64,000 nucleotides of DNA from Alteromonas sp. KUL42 (GTDB taxonomy: Bacteria; Pseudomonadota; Gammaproteobacteria; Enterobacterales; Alteromonadaceae), in the NCBI RefSeq assembly GCF_006538325.1, contig NZ_BJKK01000001.1:248001-312000 (forward strand). Reading direction: 5' to 3'. The notes below the pieces were generated by a model. It did not search any database. It had not been told where the DNA came from and saw only the letters and a list, made by a program, of their open reading frames with translations. Below, in pieces: positions 46,594 to 56,976 of this stretch (its first letter is position 1; each line of letters opens with the position of its first letter). A program made the position numbers and the translations under genes.

Positions 46594-47673
46594 ATGTCTA
46601 ACACCACCGCCCTACACGCAAAGCACCTAGAAGCAGGTGCGAAAATGGTCGACTTCTTCGGCTGGGATATGCCAATTAACTATGGTTCACAAATTGAAGA
46701 GCATCACGCTGTGCGTCAAGACGCAGGTATGTTTGATGTATCTCACATGACCATTGTTGATGTTAAAGGCGCGCAAGCGAAAGCTTACCTGCAGTACTTG
46801 TTAGCTAACGACGTAGCTAAACTAAAGGAAAAAGGCAAAGCGTTATACAGCGGCATGCTTAACGAAGAAGGTGGTGTTGTTGACGACCTGATTGTTTATC
46901 ACTTTGACGAAACAAACTATCGCCTAGTGGTTAACTCGGCAACACGCGAAAAAGACATGAACTGGCTGATGAGCAAAGCGGAAGGTTTCGACGTAACGAT
47001 TACCGAACGCCCTGAGTTTGCCATGATTGCAGTACAAGGCCCTAACGCAAAAGAAAAAGCGGCTACACTTTTCAGCGCAGCGCAAAAAGAAGCGGTAGCC
47101 GGCATGAAGCCTTTCTTCGGTGTACAAGCTGAAGACTTGTTCATTGCTACAACTGGTTATACCGGTGAAGCAGGCTACGAAATTATGGTGCCATCTGAGC
47201 AAGCACACAGCTTCTGGCAAGCACTATTAGACGCTGGCGTTAAACCATGTGGTTTAGGTGCTCGTGACACGCTTCGTTTAGAAGCGGGCATGAACCTATA
47301 CGGTCAAGATATGGACGAAACGGTATCGCCACTTGCCGCTAACATGGGCTGGACAATTACATGGGAGCCTGCTGATCGCGATTTCGTAGGGCGTAAAGCA
47401 CTAGAAGCACAACGCGAAGCGGGTACCGACAAGCTAGTAGGCTTGGTGATGACTGAAAAAGGCGTTCTACGTCATGGTCTTAAAGTGAAAACCGAAAGCG
47501 GCGAAGGTGTAATTACCTCTGGCACATTCTCTCCAACATTGGGCCACTCAATAGCTATGGCACGAGTACCAAGTAATGTTGGTGAGACAGTTGAAGTGGA
47601 AATGCGCAAAAAGTGGGTTACAGTAAAAGTGGTTAAGCCCTCCTTTGTACGCAATGGAAAAAGTGTTTTATAA
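46594..47673 (+). CDS. gcvT: Glycine cleavage system T protein (aminomethyltransferase)
   Basis: Transfers the methylene group from lipoyl-GcvH to tetrahydrofolate and releases ammonia. A 359-residue protein (E. coli 364) with N-terminal [29 protein letters not shown], the TPF-binding region [12 protein letters not shown] and [24 protein letters not shown], where Asp of RDTLRLEAG is the conserved ligand. The first gene of the gcvT-gcvH-gcvP operon. Confidence 0.97.
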   Translation: MSNTTALHAKHLEAGAKMVDFFGWDMPINYGSQIEEHHAVRQDAGMFDVSHMTIVDVKGAQAKAYLQYLLANDVAKLKEKGKALYSGMLNEEGGVVDDLIVYHFDETNYRLVVNSATREKDMNWLMSKAEGFDVTITERPEFAMIAVQGPNAKEKAATLFSAAQKEAVAGMKPFFGVQAEDLFIATTGYTGEAGYEIMVPSEQAHSFWQALLDAGVKPCGLGARDTLRLEAGMNLYGQDMDETVSPLAANMGWTITWEPADRDFVGRKALEAQREAGTDKLVGLVMTEKGVLRHGLKVKTESGEGVITSGTFSPTLGHSIAMARVPSNVGETVEVEMRKKWVTVKVVKPSFVRNGKSVL

Positions 47674-47699
47674 GTTAACAGAGAATAACAGGAACGATT

Positions 47700-48089
47700 A
47701 TGAGCAACATCCCAACTGATTTACGCTATGCCGCTACGCACGAATGGGTACGCCCTGAAGGTGACGGTGTTTTCACGGTAGGTATTTCTGAGCACGCACA
47801 AGGCTTACTTGGCGACATGGTTTTTGTTGAATTGCCAGATGTAGGCGATGCAGTAAGCACTGGCGACGATATTTGTGTTGCTGAGTCGGTAAAAGCAGCG
47901 TCAGACGTTTACGCGCCTATTTCAGGTGAAATTGTTGAAGTAAACGAAGCGCTAGAAGACTCGCCAGAGTTAGTAAACTCTGACCCGTATGGCGACGGCT
48001 GGTTATTCAAAATTAAAGCTGACGACGTTGAAGAAGTAGAAGGTCTACTTGACGCGGAAGGCTACGAAAACAGCATTGACGAAGAGTAA
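47700..48089 (+). CDS. gcvH: Glycine cleavage system H protein (lipoyl carrier)
   Basis: A 129-residue lipoyl-domain protein carrying the aminomethyl group between P and T proteins. [10 protein letters not shown] at the start and the lipoyl-lysine hairpin [18 protein letters not shown], with Lys of ESVKA as the attachment site, identify it; the acidic C-terminus is typical. Starts 26 bases after gcvT and ends 33 before a hairpin. Confidence 0.97.
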   Translation: MSNIPTDLRYAATHEWVRPEGDGVFTVGISEHAQGLLGDMVFVELPDVGDAVSTGDDICVAESVKAASDVYAPISGEIVEVNEALEDSPELVNSDPYGDGWLFKIKADDVEEVEGLLDAEGYENSIDEE

Positions 48090-48121
48090 TTCGTTACACG
48101 GTTTTCTTTCGATACACATTT

Positions 48122-48156
48122 AAAAAAGGGGCATGAATAATATTCGGCCCCTTTTT
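48122..48156 (+). terminator. Terminator-like hairpin between gcvH and gcvP
   Basis: AAAAAGGGGC (48122-48131) pairs with GCCCCTTTTT (48147-48156) around a 15-base loop, with T-rich ends. It could partially stop the gcvTH transcript and lower gcvP expression. Confidence 0.72.
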
Positions 48157-48212
48157 AAATTCAAGATTTAACGACGCCCTTGCGGCAAACATTACGAGTG
48201 CTTAACAACGTT

Positions 48213-51110
48213 ATGTCGAATACTTCTCCTACATTGGCTCAATTAGAGCAAAAAGATACATTTATCCGCCGTCACATTGGCCCGGGTAAAGGCGAAATTG
48301 AAGAAATGCTGTCTGCTATTGGTGCAAGCTCATTAGACGATTTAATTGAGCAAACGGTACCGGCAGGTATTGCGCTACCAGAGCCACTAAAATGTGGTGA
48401 AGGTGCGACAGAAGTTGAAGCATTAAGTGAATTAAAAGCCGTTGCACAAAAGAACAAAATTAACCGTTCTTTCATTGGTATGGGTTATTACGACACACAC
48501 GTACCAAACGTTATTCTTCGCAACGTGCTAGAAAATCCAGGTTGGTACACCGCATACACGCCTTACCAGCCAGAAATAGCACAAGGCCGTTTGGAAGCTA
48601 TTCTTAACTTCCAACAAGTGACCATCGACCTAACAGGCCTTGAGTTAGCATCAGCATCATTGCTTGATGAAGGTACTGCGGCAGCCGAAGCTATGGGCCT
48701 TGCCAAGCGTGTATCTAAAAACAAAAAATCAAATGCGTTCTTTATTGCCGATGACGTTCACCCGCAAACTATTGACGTAGTAGAAACTCGCGCGGAAATG
48801 TTTGGTTTTGAAATTATTGTAGGTGCAGCAGAAGATGCAGCGCAGCACGATGTATTTGGTGCACTACTGCAATACCCAAGCACCACTGGTGAAGTAAAAG
48901 ATATCAGCGACATTATTGCTGCGGTACAAGCAAACAAAGGTATTGTGGCAGTAGCGGCAGACCTGATGAGCTTGGTAATGCTTAAATCACCAGGCGAGCT
49001 AGGTGCAGACGTTGCCCTAGGTAGTGCACAGCGCTTTGGTGTACCTATGGGTTATGGCGGCCCGCACGCGGCATTCTTTGCAACACGCGATAGCTATAAG
49101 CGTTCACTACCAGGCCGTATCATTGGTGTAAGTAAAGATACTCGTGGTCGCCCAGCTCTGCGTATGGCGCTACAAACGCGTGAACAGCATATTCGTCGTG
49201 AAAAAGCGAACTCAAATATTTGTACTGCGCAGGTACTTCTTGCCAACATGGCAAGCTTCTACGCGGTTTACCACGGTCCACAAGGCCTTAAAACCATTGC
49301 TGAACGCATTCACCGCTTTGCTGACATTCTTGCTACTGGTTTAAATCAGAAAGGCGTAGCCCTTAAGCACAGCACGTACTTCGATACGCTTACTGTAATG
49401 GTAGACAACAAAGAAGACGTACTAGCAAAAGCATACGCAAAAGGCATGAACCTGCGTGCAGACCTTGAAGGCGCAGTAGGAGTGTCGCTAGATGAAACCA
49501 CAACACGCGAAGACATTGTTGCGCTGTTTGACGTTATCCTAGGTGAAGGTCACGGCTTGACTGTAGAAGGCCTAGACGCTGAAGTGACTACACAAGACGT
49601 GAAGTCTATTCCTGAAGCGCTAGTTCGTACCAGCGATATTCTTACCCACGAAGTATTTAACCAGTATCACTCTGAAACTGAAATGCTGCGTTATATCAAG
49701 AGCCTTGAAAACAAAGACTTGGCACTTAACCACTCAATGATTTCATTGGGTTCGTGCACCATGAAGCTAAACGCAACGGCTGAGATGATCCCAGTAACAT
49801 GGGCTGAATTCGGTCAGCTTCACCCATTTGCACCACTAGACCAAGCAACAGGCTATCAAGAAATGATTGCCGAGCTTGCTGAGTGGCTAATTAACGTAAC
49901 CGGTTACGACGCACTTTCAATGCAGCCTAACTCTGGTGCGCAAGGTGAATACGCAGGCCTATTGGCTATTCAGCGTTACCACGAAAGTCGTGGCGAAGGT
50001 CACAGAAACGTGTGCCTAATTCCAAGTTCTGCCCACGGTACTAACCCTGCGTCTGCGCAAATGGTTAGCCTAAAAGTGGTAGTAGTGGCGTGTGATGCTA
50101 ACGGTAACGTAGACCTTAACGACCTTCGCAAGAAAGCGGAAGAAGTGGGCGAGAACCTATCTTGCGCCATGATCACATACCCGTCTACTCACGGTGTATA
50201 TGAAGAAACTGTACGCGAAATTTGTGACATTGTTCACCAGCACGGCGGTCAGGTTTACATGGATGGCGCGAACATGAACGCGCAGGTGGGCATTACTTCA
50301 CCTGGTTTCATTGGTTCAGATGTATCGCACCTTAACCTACACAAAACCTTCTGTATTCCACACGGTGGCGGCGGCCCAGGTATGGGACCTATTGGTGTTA
50401 AGTCGCACCTTGCGCCTTTCTTGCCAAACCACTCAGTAGTGAACATTGAAACAGCAGGAAAAGACTGTGGTGCAGTATCGGCAGCGCCATGGGGTAGTGC
50501 GTCTATCCTGCCAATTAGCTACATGTACATCAAAATGATGGGCAGCGCAGGCCTTCGCCGTGCAACCGAAGTGGCAATTCTAAATGCAAACTATGTGGCT
50601 AAGAAGCTAGAAGGGCACTTCCCAGTGCTTTACAAAGGCAACAATGGCCGCGTAGCGCACGAATGTATTATTGACCTTCGCCCACTAAAAGAAGCAAGTG
50701 GCGTGACTGAGCTTGATATTGCGAAGCGCCTTAACGACTACGGTTTCCACGCGCCAACTATGAGCTTCCCAGTAGCGGGTACGCTTATGATAGAGCCAAC
50801 CGAGTCGGAAGCGAAGTACGAACTAGACCGTTTCATTAACGCGATGGTTAGCATTCGTCAAGAAATTGCGAAAGTGGAAAGCGGCGAGTGGGATGCCACT
50901 GACAACCCATTGCACAACGCACCACATACATTGGCTGACATCTGTGACAGCGACTGGAACCGCAGCTACGACCGCATGTTAGCGGCGTACCCAGCTCCAG
51001 AAGTTCACAGAAACAAGTTCTGGCCAACGGTTAACCGTATTGATGATGTTTATGGCGACCGTAACTTGATCTGTTCTTGCCCTAGCATTGAGAGCTATGT
51101 TGAGGAATAG
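48213..51110 (+). CDS. gcvP: Glycine dehydrogenase (decarboxylating), P protein
   Basis: PLP enzyme that decarboxylates glycine and passes the remainder to GcvH. From the ATG at 48213 the product is 965 residues (E. coli 957), starting [23 protein letters not shown]; a TTG 11 codons upstream is also open. The PLP-binding Lys is in the motif [22 protein letters not shown] (about residue 710). Other markers: [17 protein letters not shown] and [15 protein letters not shown]. Single chain, as in most gammaproteobacteria. Confidence 0.97.
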   Translation: MSNTSPTLAQLEQKDTFIRRHIGPGKGEIEEMLSAIGASSLDDLIEQTVPAGIALPEPLKCGEGATEVEALSELKAVAQKNKINRSFIGMGYYDTHVPNVILRNVLENPGWYTAYTPYQPEIAQGRLEAILNFQQVTIDLTGLELASASLLDEGTAAAEAMGLAKRVSKNKKSNAFFIADDVHPQTIDVVETRAEMFGFEIIVGAAEDAAQHDVFGALLQYPSTTGEVKDISDIIAAVQANKGIVAVAADLMSLVMLKSPGELGADVALGSAQRFGVPMGYGGPHAAFFATRDSYKRSLPGRIIGVSKDTRGRPALRMALQTREQHIRREKANSNICTAQVLLANMASFYAVYHGPQGLKTIAERIHRFADILATGLNQKGVALKHSTYFDTLTVMVDNKEDVLAKAYAKGMNLRADLEGAVGVSLDETTTREDIVALFDVILGEGHGLTVEGLDAEVTTQDVKSIPEALVRTSDILTHEVFNQYHSETEMLRYIKSLENKDLALNHSMISLGSCTMKLNATAEMIPVTWAEFGQLHPFAPLDQATGYQEMIAELAEWLINVTGYDALSMQPNSGAQGEYAGLLAIQRYHESRGEGHRNVCLIPSSAHGTNPASAQMVSLKVVVVACDANGNVDLNDLRKKAEEVGENLSCAMITYPSTHGVYEETVREICDIVHQHGGQVYMDGANMNAQVGITSPGFIGSDVSHLNLHKTFCIPHGGGGPGMGPIGVKSHLAPFLPNHSVVNIETAGKDCGAVSAAPWGSASILPISYMYIKMMGSAGLRRATEVAILNANYVAKKLEGHFPVLYKGNNGRVAHECIIDLRPLKEASGVTELDIAKRLNDYGFHAPTMSFPVAGTLMIEPTESEAKYELDRFINAMVSIRQEIAKVESGEWDATDNPLHNAPHTLADICDSDWNRSYDRMLAAYPAPEVHRNKFWPTVNRIDDVYGDRNLICSCPSIESYVEE

Positions 51111-51117
51111 GGTGGTG

Positions 51118-51202
51118 TCGACCTCGAATAAAGATTGCAACTATCGGAATTAAGTTTGCAACTCAAATAAAGTTTGCAACCGATAGTTGAATCTTGAGGT
51201 CG
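51118..51202. repeat. Composite repeat: inverted repeat enclosing three 11-bp direct repeats
   Basis: Outer arms CGACCTC...ACTATCGG (51119-51147) and CCGATAGT...GAGGTCG (51180-51202) are imperfect inverted repeats of about 23 bp. Inside are AAGATTGCAAC (51131), AAGTTTGCAAC (51152) and AAGTTTGCAAC (51170), spaced about 20 bp. The layout resembles the multi-site ends of IS21-type elements or a small MITE. It marks the boundary between the gcv operon and accessory DNA. Confidence 0.6.
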
Positions 51203-51211
51203 GTAAATATG

Positions 51212-51242
51212 AAAAAGCGAACCAGAAATGGTTCGCTTTTTT
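51212..51242 (+). terminator. Terminator of the gcv operon
   Basis: AAAAAGCGAACC, 6-base loop, GGTTCGCTTTTTT: a 12-bp stem with T tail, 101 bases after gcvP and after the composite repeat. The A run before it lets it act on the minus strand too. Confidence 0.9.
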
Positions 51243-51296
51243 GTTATAGGTCCTAGTGGCTTGATTCAGAAATAGCTAAATTTCATTGTTTTTGCA

Positions 51297-52294
51297 TTAC
51301 AATGGGGTAATAACTTCAATATCTTCATTTAAACAGGTATTTTCTTCTATATCTCTTAAAAATAAGTCCCATGTGCCAGGTTCAACTCTTCTGGAGCAAT
51401 ATGATACCGCACACTTTAAGAAAACTTTTGAAACACTTAATAGAGCACTTATAAACTGATCTAAGAGTTCAGAGTTATTTTCTCCATACGTGAGAAATAG
51501 CGAATCTCGATAGTTTGATTTTCCTCTGAAGCGCTCTGCTTGTACAAGAAAGTTAAAACAATTTTCAGATAAAATAGAATCTCGAAACTGTTGCGCTTTT
51601 TTTGTTCTAAAGTTATCTACGTCAAGAGATTTGAACTCATCCATTTCTTTGATTGATGTTTCTTTTTTCCATAACTCATACCCATGCGTGCCTTTCAAAT
51701 AAGATAAAACGCCACTAAGTGCCATAGTCGCGTCCTTTACTGGGTGATCTAATGTATAGGAATTAGAACCACGATAGTTTTTAATAAGAGTCTCTGCATC
51801 TTTTTTACTAAAGTAGGTACATTTAAACTAAATGTAGATATTATAAGTTCATTATCTATGATGGTTTCTTGCCATGTTTCACTTAAAAGTTTTAAATCAT
51901 TATGGGTATCACTAATTTCATCATCATAGAACGATGCAATCATTGCTTTAGCAGAAAATAGAATTGAATCGTGCCAGCAAATTATCGCTGAATTACAAAT
52001 GTCCTGTTTGAACTCAACATCATTATTTAATGCATTTAATGAAGCGATATTTTGAAAAGCAAAGTGAATATTTTCAAATACGAGCGTATCTAATTGTCTA
52101 CAGTTTATTGGAAATCTCATCAATGTCATGGTGTTATTTTGGGGGGAAAGGTCAACACCTCTCATTGCGTATTTCAGTACCAAAGACCAGTTCAAGTGCT
52201 TAACGACAACTACTTCACTGACTTTTGAAAACCATCCATTTGACACATTTGCAACTAGCCATAAATACAGCTGACACAGTGGGTAGTAGTACAT
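51297..52294 (-). pseudogene. Hypothetical protein gene split by a frameshift
   Basis: Two minus-strand frames, 52294-51749 (181 codons) and 51725-51297 (142 codons), belong to one gene. The second frame stays open 5' of its ATG (VKKDAETLIKNYRGSNSY) up to a run of six T on the plus strand (51801-51806), and the first frame reads the same KK codons before drifting. One more A/T there would give a continuous protein of about 331 residues. It is soluble with helical content (YDDEISDTHNDLKLLSETWQETI, FRDSILSENCFNFLVQAERFRGKSNYR). No family recognised. AT-rich codons unlike those of the gcv genes suggest horizontal acquisition. Confidence 0.7.
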
Positions 52295-52462
52295 AGCGTT
52301 AATTTTTCCTATACCACGATTTTTAAGGAAAGGCTGTTAATACTTTAAAAATTTGACAAATCTAATTTCTTTGAATTAACTTAATGCTCGAGCCCTTCGT
52401 AGTTAGCAATGGCATTTTTCTAATTGATTGGTAACTTAAAGTGTTTATTGCGGGGCGAGTTT

Positions 52463-53392
52463 ATGCCAAGGATGCTAACTCAAGATATCTTTTCTTTCCC
52501 AAGGCTGGCGTTTTTTGTGCGACAGCACCTACCCAGTCGTCTCTCAAGTAATAACAAAAAATGGTCTGCATTCCGCAAATTTGGTGATTTTTCAACGCTA
52601 GAATCACTAGTAGCCGTTGGTTGGGAATTAGATAGCCCACTTTTGCTTGTTGAGTCGCTAGGAGTAGGAATTAACGGGCGTTTCAGTCCTTCAAAGCCCA
52701 GCCATATATATTTAGAGCGTGAAATAGCGCAGCGATTCGAAACAGATCATGCCCTTCCTGAAGCTCAAACTCTCGTGGAGTCTACTATTTTGCATGAAAT
52801 AGTGCATTGGGGAGATCACAAAGATGGGTGGCACAAGCGGCCAGAAGCCGGTGTGAGTTTTGAAATTGAGGCATATGGCAAAAACATCATGAGGTACTGG
52901 GGGCGCGGAGGAGACACCGAACATTGTGACTCTGAGTCTCTTTATGACAATGATCAACGAATACAGCCAAGTTTTAGAGGTATCAGAAACCACAATCCCG
53001 GCAATATCGTGGTTACCGGCGACCGTTGGAAAGGTCTAGCAACAGTGGCCCAAATGAATGAAGTTCAAAAACAAGAGCGTCGTTTTTGTGTGTTTATCGC
53101 ACCCGAATGGGGGCTAAGAGCAATTTTTATTTTATTGCGAAACTACCAAACTAAAGGCTGTAAAACTCTATTTGATTACATTTCTCGTTGGGCTCCGGCC
53201 TCCGATGGCAATCATACATATGGATACGCAAATTTTTGTGCTGGACGGCTGAGAATTAAAACGTCAGACATTCTTAATATTCAAGATATAGACGTTCAAA
53301 CTGCAATGGTTAAGGCTATTGTTGCTTTTGAAAACGGCAATTATGCGTACCCCAATATAATCATAGAAAAAGCGTACAAATTATCATTATGA
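52463..53392 (+). CDS. HEXXH metallopeptidase fused to a phage P5-like (muramidase-type) domain
   Basis: A 309-residue protein from the ATG at 52463, which has a GGGGCGAG ribosome site; a TTG 13 codons earlier is also open. Residues about 40-140 form a predicted zinc metallopeptidase: STILHEIVHWGDHKDG with HEXXH at 111-115 and a likely third ligand Glu in FEIEAYG (133-138). Residues about 172-305 match the 'structural protein P5'-type domain of phages and prophages: GIRNHNPGNIVVTGDRWKGL, PEWGLRAIFILLRNY, ISRWAPASDGNHTYGYANF. No signal peptide. It is the first gene of a coupled three-gene cassette with overlapping ATGA junctions. A role in cutting peptide and cell wall is inference. Confidence 0.75.
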   Translation: MPRMLTQDIFSFPRLAFFVRQHLPSRLSSNNKKWSAFRKFGDFSTLESLVAVGWELDSPLLLVESLGVGINGRFSPSKPSHIYLEREIAQRFETDHALPEAQTLVESTILHEIVHWGDHKDGWHKRPEAGVSFEIEAYGKNIMRYWGRGGDTEHCDSESLYDNDQRIQPSFRGIRNHNPGNIVVTGDRWKGLATVAQMNEVQKQERRFCVFIAPEWGLRAIFILLRNYQTKGCKTLFDYISRWAPASDGNHTYGYANFCAGRLRIKTSDILNIQDIDVQTAMVKAIVAFENGNYAYPNIIIEKAYKLSL

Positions 53393-55401
53393 CAAGGAAT
53401 AAAAGAATGAGAACGTTTCAAAAAGTAATCATTTGTTTAGTCTGCTCGGCGCTTTGGAGTTGCGCGATGCTGGATCCCTACGAGCCGCTAACCAAGTACT
53501 ATGATGACTACTCGACCTTACCAGCTGATTCAATAACTTTGCCGCAGGCAGTGGGTTATGCCCGAGCAGTCAGAATGGATTACATTAAAAAAATTCAAGC
53601 TGAGAATAAAGATTTAAGTGAGCTGGGCATAGCGACTATGATTTTGGCGGGAGCTATCGGTGCTGACACCATTATCGATAGGTCTGATGATTTACTCACC
53701 ATAGGCACTATCGCTGGCGCAACAGGTTTGAGTGCAGCCCAATGGCTTTCTGATGGTGACCGAACCAAAATTTATGCACTGGGAGCAAGAGCACTCACCT
53801 GTGCTGTGGAAGCTGTCGTGCCATTACAAGGAATTCAAATAAGTGATGTTTCGAACAAAAAAGCAGCATTGTTTGCAGAGCTTCGCAAAGTACAGGCTTT
53901 TTACTCGACGGCCATTCTATTGCAACAAAGTAACCTCAACTCACCCCTAAATTTGGTGATTGAGAAAAACTTAGCAGATGCCAAGGGGCAGATAACGGCT
54001 GCACAAAATATCTATAAAAACGGCGATATTTTACAAAGAAAAGTGCAATCAGCGGGTAGTAATCTGCAAGTCACCGTAGATGATATTAATAATAAAGTTC
54101 TAGCTGGTCTCACTGAAGGGCAGCGAGATATAGCTACTTTGCGTGAGACGATTAAAGGCTTAGTCGTTCAAGCCGGCGGTTTTATCGAAATTCCAGGGCA
54201 ATCTTTGTTTACTTCGATTGATGCGGTTGCTGGGGGAGTCTCAAATGATCTACTTGACCTAGACGGCGGTCCAGGCCAAACAAGTTTAAATGATGTTATA
54301 GCAACACTCACTAGCTTAAAGGTAGCGTTGGCCGCACTGGATATTGCCGCTTTTGAATTGGAATCAATGATCGCTAGTGTTACCAATACATATTCAGATG
54401 AAAAATTAAAGGGATGTGGGGTTGATGTAGTAAGGCCTCTCAGTGTCTCAAAGCCTGAGATTGTGTTTGTCAAAGGGGTAGATTTTGTTGAGACATTTAC
54501 CATCGGTGGTGGAAGCAAAAAATATTCTGCGAAAGCTGACCAAACTATTCCGGGGGTTTCCTTGGAACAATCTGAGCATTTCGGCGCTCGCGTAACAGTT
54601 AAAGCGGTGGGCAGTGAGCTAAAATTAGGTAATTATTCTATTTCCGTATCGGATGACACGGACCAAAAACAGTATGTTACGGTTAAAGTGATTGAACCCC
54701 CTCAGCAGGCTCAAGGCCCCAATTCTCCCGCCCCTGATGATGAAAAACAATTTTGTGAGAAACCTGAAAACAAAGAAAATTCGGTGTGCAATGTTCAGTT
54801 GTCGCTGCAACGTTTCAAATTGTTTGATGATCCGGATGCTAAAAACCTCGATGGGGAGTGCGGTGAAGATACTCTAAATGGGCTTCGCAAACTTCTATTA
54901 TTGCTGAAACCCAGTGACGCTCTGCCAACGTTAGGATGTAACGAAACGACGATTGAGGAGCTTTCAAACAATATCAACTCCCTTTTCCCTTTTATCCCAA
55001 TGGGGGCTCTCAATGAGTCTGGTTTGTTATTGCTTCACGCCAGAATGATGAAAGAAAGCAAACCAATCGATCAAGTGAGCCGCGATCCACTCGGGCAGGC
55101 TGAGGTTGATTTTCTCAACAGGGAAGTTGAAGGGACTGTTACTACTGTAAGTAAGCCTCAAGACTTTCGTGTGATGCTAAAGCGACAGTATTTCAAGACT
55201 TTTAAAAAGTATCTCGCAGGAAAGCTTAATGAGGCAGCATTTGACGCGAGTACACCTTGGACAGACGCAGATACCCAAGCGCTCGATAAAACCTCATATA
55301 CCGCTCTGAAAGGAAAACTAACAACAAAAAGTAACCTCTATGACCTGATTGAAATCACTCCTACTCTGTTAGCACTGGAGCCACCAGGAGATGAAGGATG
55401 A
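53389..55401 (+). CDS. Large lipoprotein of the three-gene cassette
   Basis: A 670-residue protein starting within the previous stop (ATGA). A second ATG at 53407 has an AAGGA site and gives the cleaner signal peptide RTFQKVIICLVCSALWSC; the lipobox LWSC-A predicts lipid attachment. Residues about 60-120 hold a hydrophobic patch (IATMILAGAIGADTI), about 130-290 are helical with coiled coil, about 350-445 look like an Ig-type beta domain (KPEIVFVKGVDFVETFTIGGG to YVTVKV), then a Pro/Glu-rich linker. A region around 475-560 resembles peptidoglycan-binding folds (LQRFKLFDDPDAKNLDGECGEDTLNGLRKLL). The four-base overlap with the next gene again suggests coupling. No full-length family recognised. 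Confidence 0.72.
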   Translation: MTRNKRMRTFQKVIICLVCSALWSCAMLDPYEPLTKYYDDYSTLPADSITLPQAVGYARAVRMDYIKKIQAENKDLSELGIATMILAGAIGADTIIDRSDDLLTIGTIAGATGLSAAQWLSDGDRTKIYALGARALTCAVEAVVPLQGIQISDVSNKKAALFAELRKVQAFYSTAILLQQSNLNSPLNLVIEKNLADAKGQITAAQNIYKNGDILQRKVQSAGSNLQVTVDDINNKVLAGLTEGQRDIATLRETIKGLVVQAGGFIEIPGQSLFTSIDAVAGGVSNDLLDLDGGPGQTSLNDVIATLTSLKVALAALDIAAFELESMIASVTNTYSDEKLKGCGVDVVRPLSVSKPEIVFVKGVDFVETFTIGGGSKKYSAKADQTIPGVSLEQSEHFGARVTVKAVGSELKLGNYSISVSDDTDQKQYVTVKVIEPPQQAQGPNSPAPDDEKQFCEKPENKENSVCNVQLSLQRFKLFDDPDAKNLDGECGEDTLNGLRKLLLLLKPSDALPTLGCNETTIEELSNNINSLFPFIPMGALNESGLLLLHARMMKESKPIDQVSRDPLGQAEVDFLNREVEGTVTTVSKPQDFRVMLKRQYFKTFKKYLAGKLNEAAFDASTPWTDADTQALDKTSYTALKGKLTTKSNLYDLIEITPTLLALEPPGDEG

Positions 55402-56702
55402 GCGGGGATACTCAAGTAGCTTTTGGTGTTGGTATCTTAGATGTCATAATTGGACTTGCGTTTATCTTTTTTAGTTTAAGTGTAATCGCTAGCTATTTGT
55501 TGGAATCTCTTTATAGCGTCACACGCGAGCGCGCCAGGTTTCTGAAGAGAGCGGTAGCTCAATTAATTGACCAACGAAGTAACGGGCGAGTAATTGTTGG
55601 GGAATTAACAAGAGAGTTATTTACTCACCCGATCATAGCCAAAAAATCAGTTCGGATTGATAGCTCTGCTCGACTAAAAATTGCAGCTTCGGGGCCGGCA
55701 TACTTGAAACCGCAAGATTTTGCCGACGCGTTACTTGCGGTTTTAGGTGAAAGGTACCCTCATCAACCATCAATAGTGGGCTATGCCGAGATGATAAGGC
55801 GCTTACCTCAACAAGAATCCATTAAATCGGTGTTAGCGGTATTGTTGGATAAAAGTGATTCTATTGGTGAATTCAGGCAGCACATCGCTGCTTGGTATGC
55901 CGATGGGATGGAAAGAGCGTCTGGTTCCTTCAAACGCCGTACTCAGTTGCCTTTGCTGATCATTGGCACTGTTTTGGCCGTGAGTATGGATATAAGCACG
56001 ATTGAATATGCCAGCCGCCTCGAAAGCGATGGAGTTTTACGTAATGCTTTAGTGACGGAAGCCATAAATCAGGTCTCTGCTCATAAAAGTGAAGCGCCGG
56101 ACATTACCAAAGAATACTTAGTGGATGTCTCTGAAAGTATCCGAGCATTCAATAATGATATGGCTAATTTTGGTAGCAACGTGGCCTTGCGCGACTTGAA
56201 TAACAATTTGGCCGAGTTACTGCAAAGAGTATCCACCCAGCATGTTGAAAAAGACACTGATACCCCTCAAGGTTTCGATGAAAAAGACAGCACATTGTTG
56301 TGGCTAATGGGCTGTCTTATTACTGGCGTGGCAGTGTCCTTGGGTACCAGTTATTGGTTGAATTTCCTTCGTCTTATGATTTCAGTGCGCTCATCAATTC
56401 GACCCAATGACACCAGTACAGGGAGCTCCGCTAGTGAGGGCATAAATATTAATACGCCAAATGTTGCGGGTGCCCAAAGTGTAGGTGTTTCGAGTGCTTC
56501 ATTTGAGGAATTGTTAGATGCAACAAGGTTAACCGAAGTGCAGGAGATTTTGGGGCTGGGTAGTGAAGAAGTTACTGGTACCATGTCTTTGGCCACTCGA
56601 GTAGCTCTTGATAATTGGCGAGATAACTTTGGGCTCCCCAAAGGAACACCGTTGACACTGGAAGAATATATGTTGCTGATAAATCCAAAACGCTGGAGCT
56701 AG
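55398..56702 (+). CDS. Membrane protein of the three-gene cassette with C-terminal wall-binding-like domain
   Basis: A 434-residue protein as read. TM helix 1 (about 11-35, ILDVIIGLAFIFFSLSVIASYLL) is followed by a cytoplasmic or periplasmic domain with a PAYLKPQDFADALLAVLGERYP motif, TM helix 2 (about 185-205), a helical region, TM helix 3 (about 300-325) and a C-terminal PG-binding-like domain (LTEVQEILGLGSEEVTGTMSLATRVALDNWRDNFGLP). It begins inside the preceding stop. Just after the stop (56700-56702) the other frame stays open to 56821 with sensible residues (ELVPTTLIEISAVRKTSAS, LSEQTAQRVAERYL), so a one-base loss at the A4 run 56687-56690 may have cut a further 40 residues. Confidence 0.72.
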   Translation: MSGDTQVAFGVGILDVIIGLAFIFFSLSVIASYLLESLYSVTRERARFLKRAVAQLIDQRSNGRVIVGELTRELFTHPIIAKKSVRIDSSARLKIAASGPAYLKPQDFADALLAVLGERYPHQPSIVGYAEMIRRLPQQESIKSVLAVLLDKSDSIGEFRQHIAAWYADGMERASGSFKRRTQLPLLIIGTVLAVSMDISTIEYASRLESDGVLRNALVTEAINQVSAHKSEAPDITKEYLVDVSESIRAFNNDMANFGSNVALRDLNNNLAELLQRVSTQHVEKDTDTPQGFDEKDSTLLWLMGCLITGVAVSLGTSYWLNFLRLMISVRSSIRPNDTSTGSSASEGININTPNVAGAQSVGVSSASFEELLDATRLTEVQEILGLGSEEVTGTMSLATRVALDNWRDNFGLPKGTPLTLEEYMLLINPKRWS

Positions 56703-56976
56703 TACCTACAACGCTTATCGAAATCAGTGCTGTGCGTAAAACTAGTGCATCGGAATCCACTCAGCTTTCTGAGCAAACTGCTCAGAGGGTTGCCGAGAGA
56801 TACTTATGTGATGATTTTTAAAAGTAAGTTTATATGAGTGTCCAGAGTAACCTCATACAAAACGGTGTAAATAGATGGCGTGCGTAGTTTACTCCGCAAT
56901 TGCAATTTGTCCGTTAGTTTTGAGTTACATTGCGATGTGTGATTCATAGAGATCATTTCAATATAATACGGCTCTA

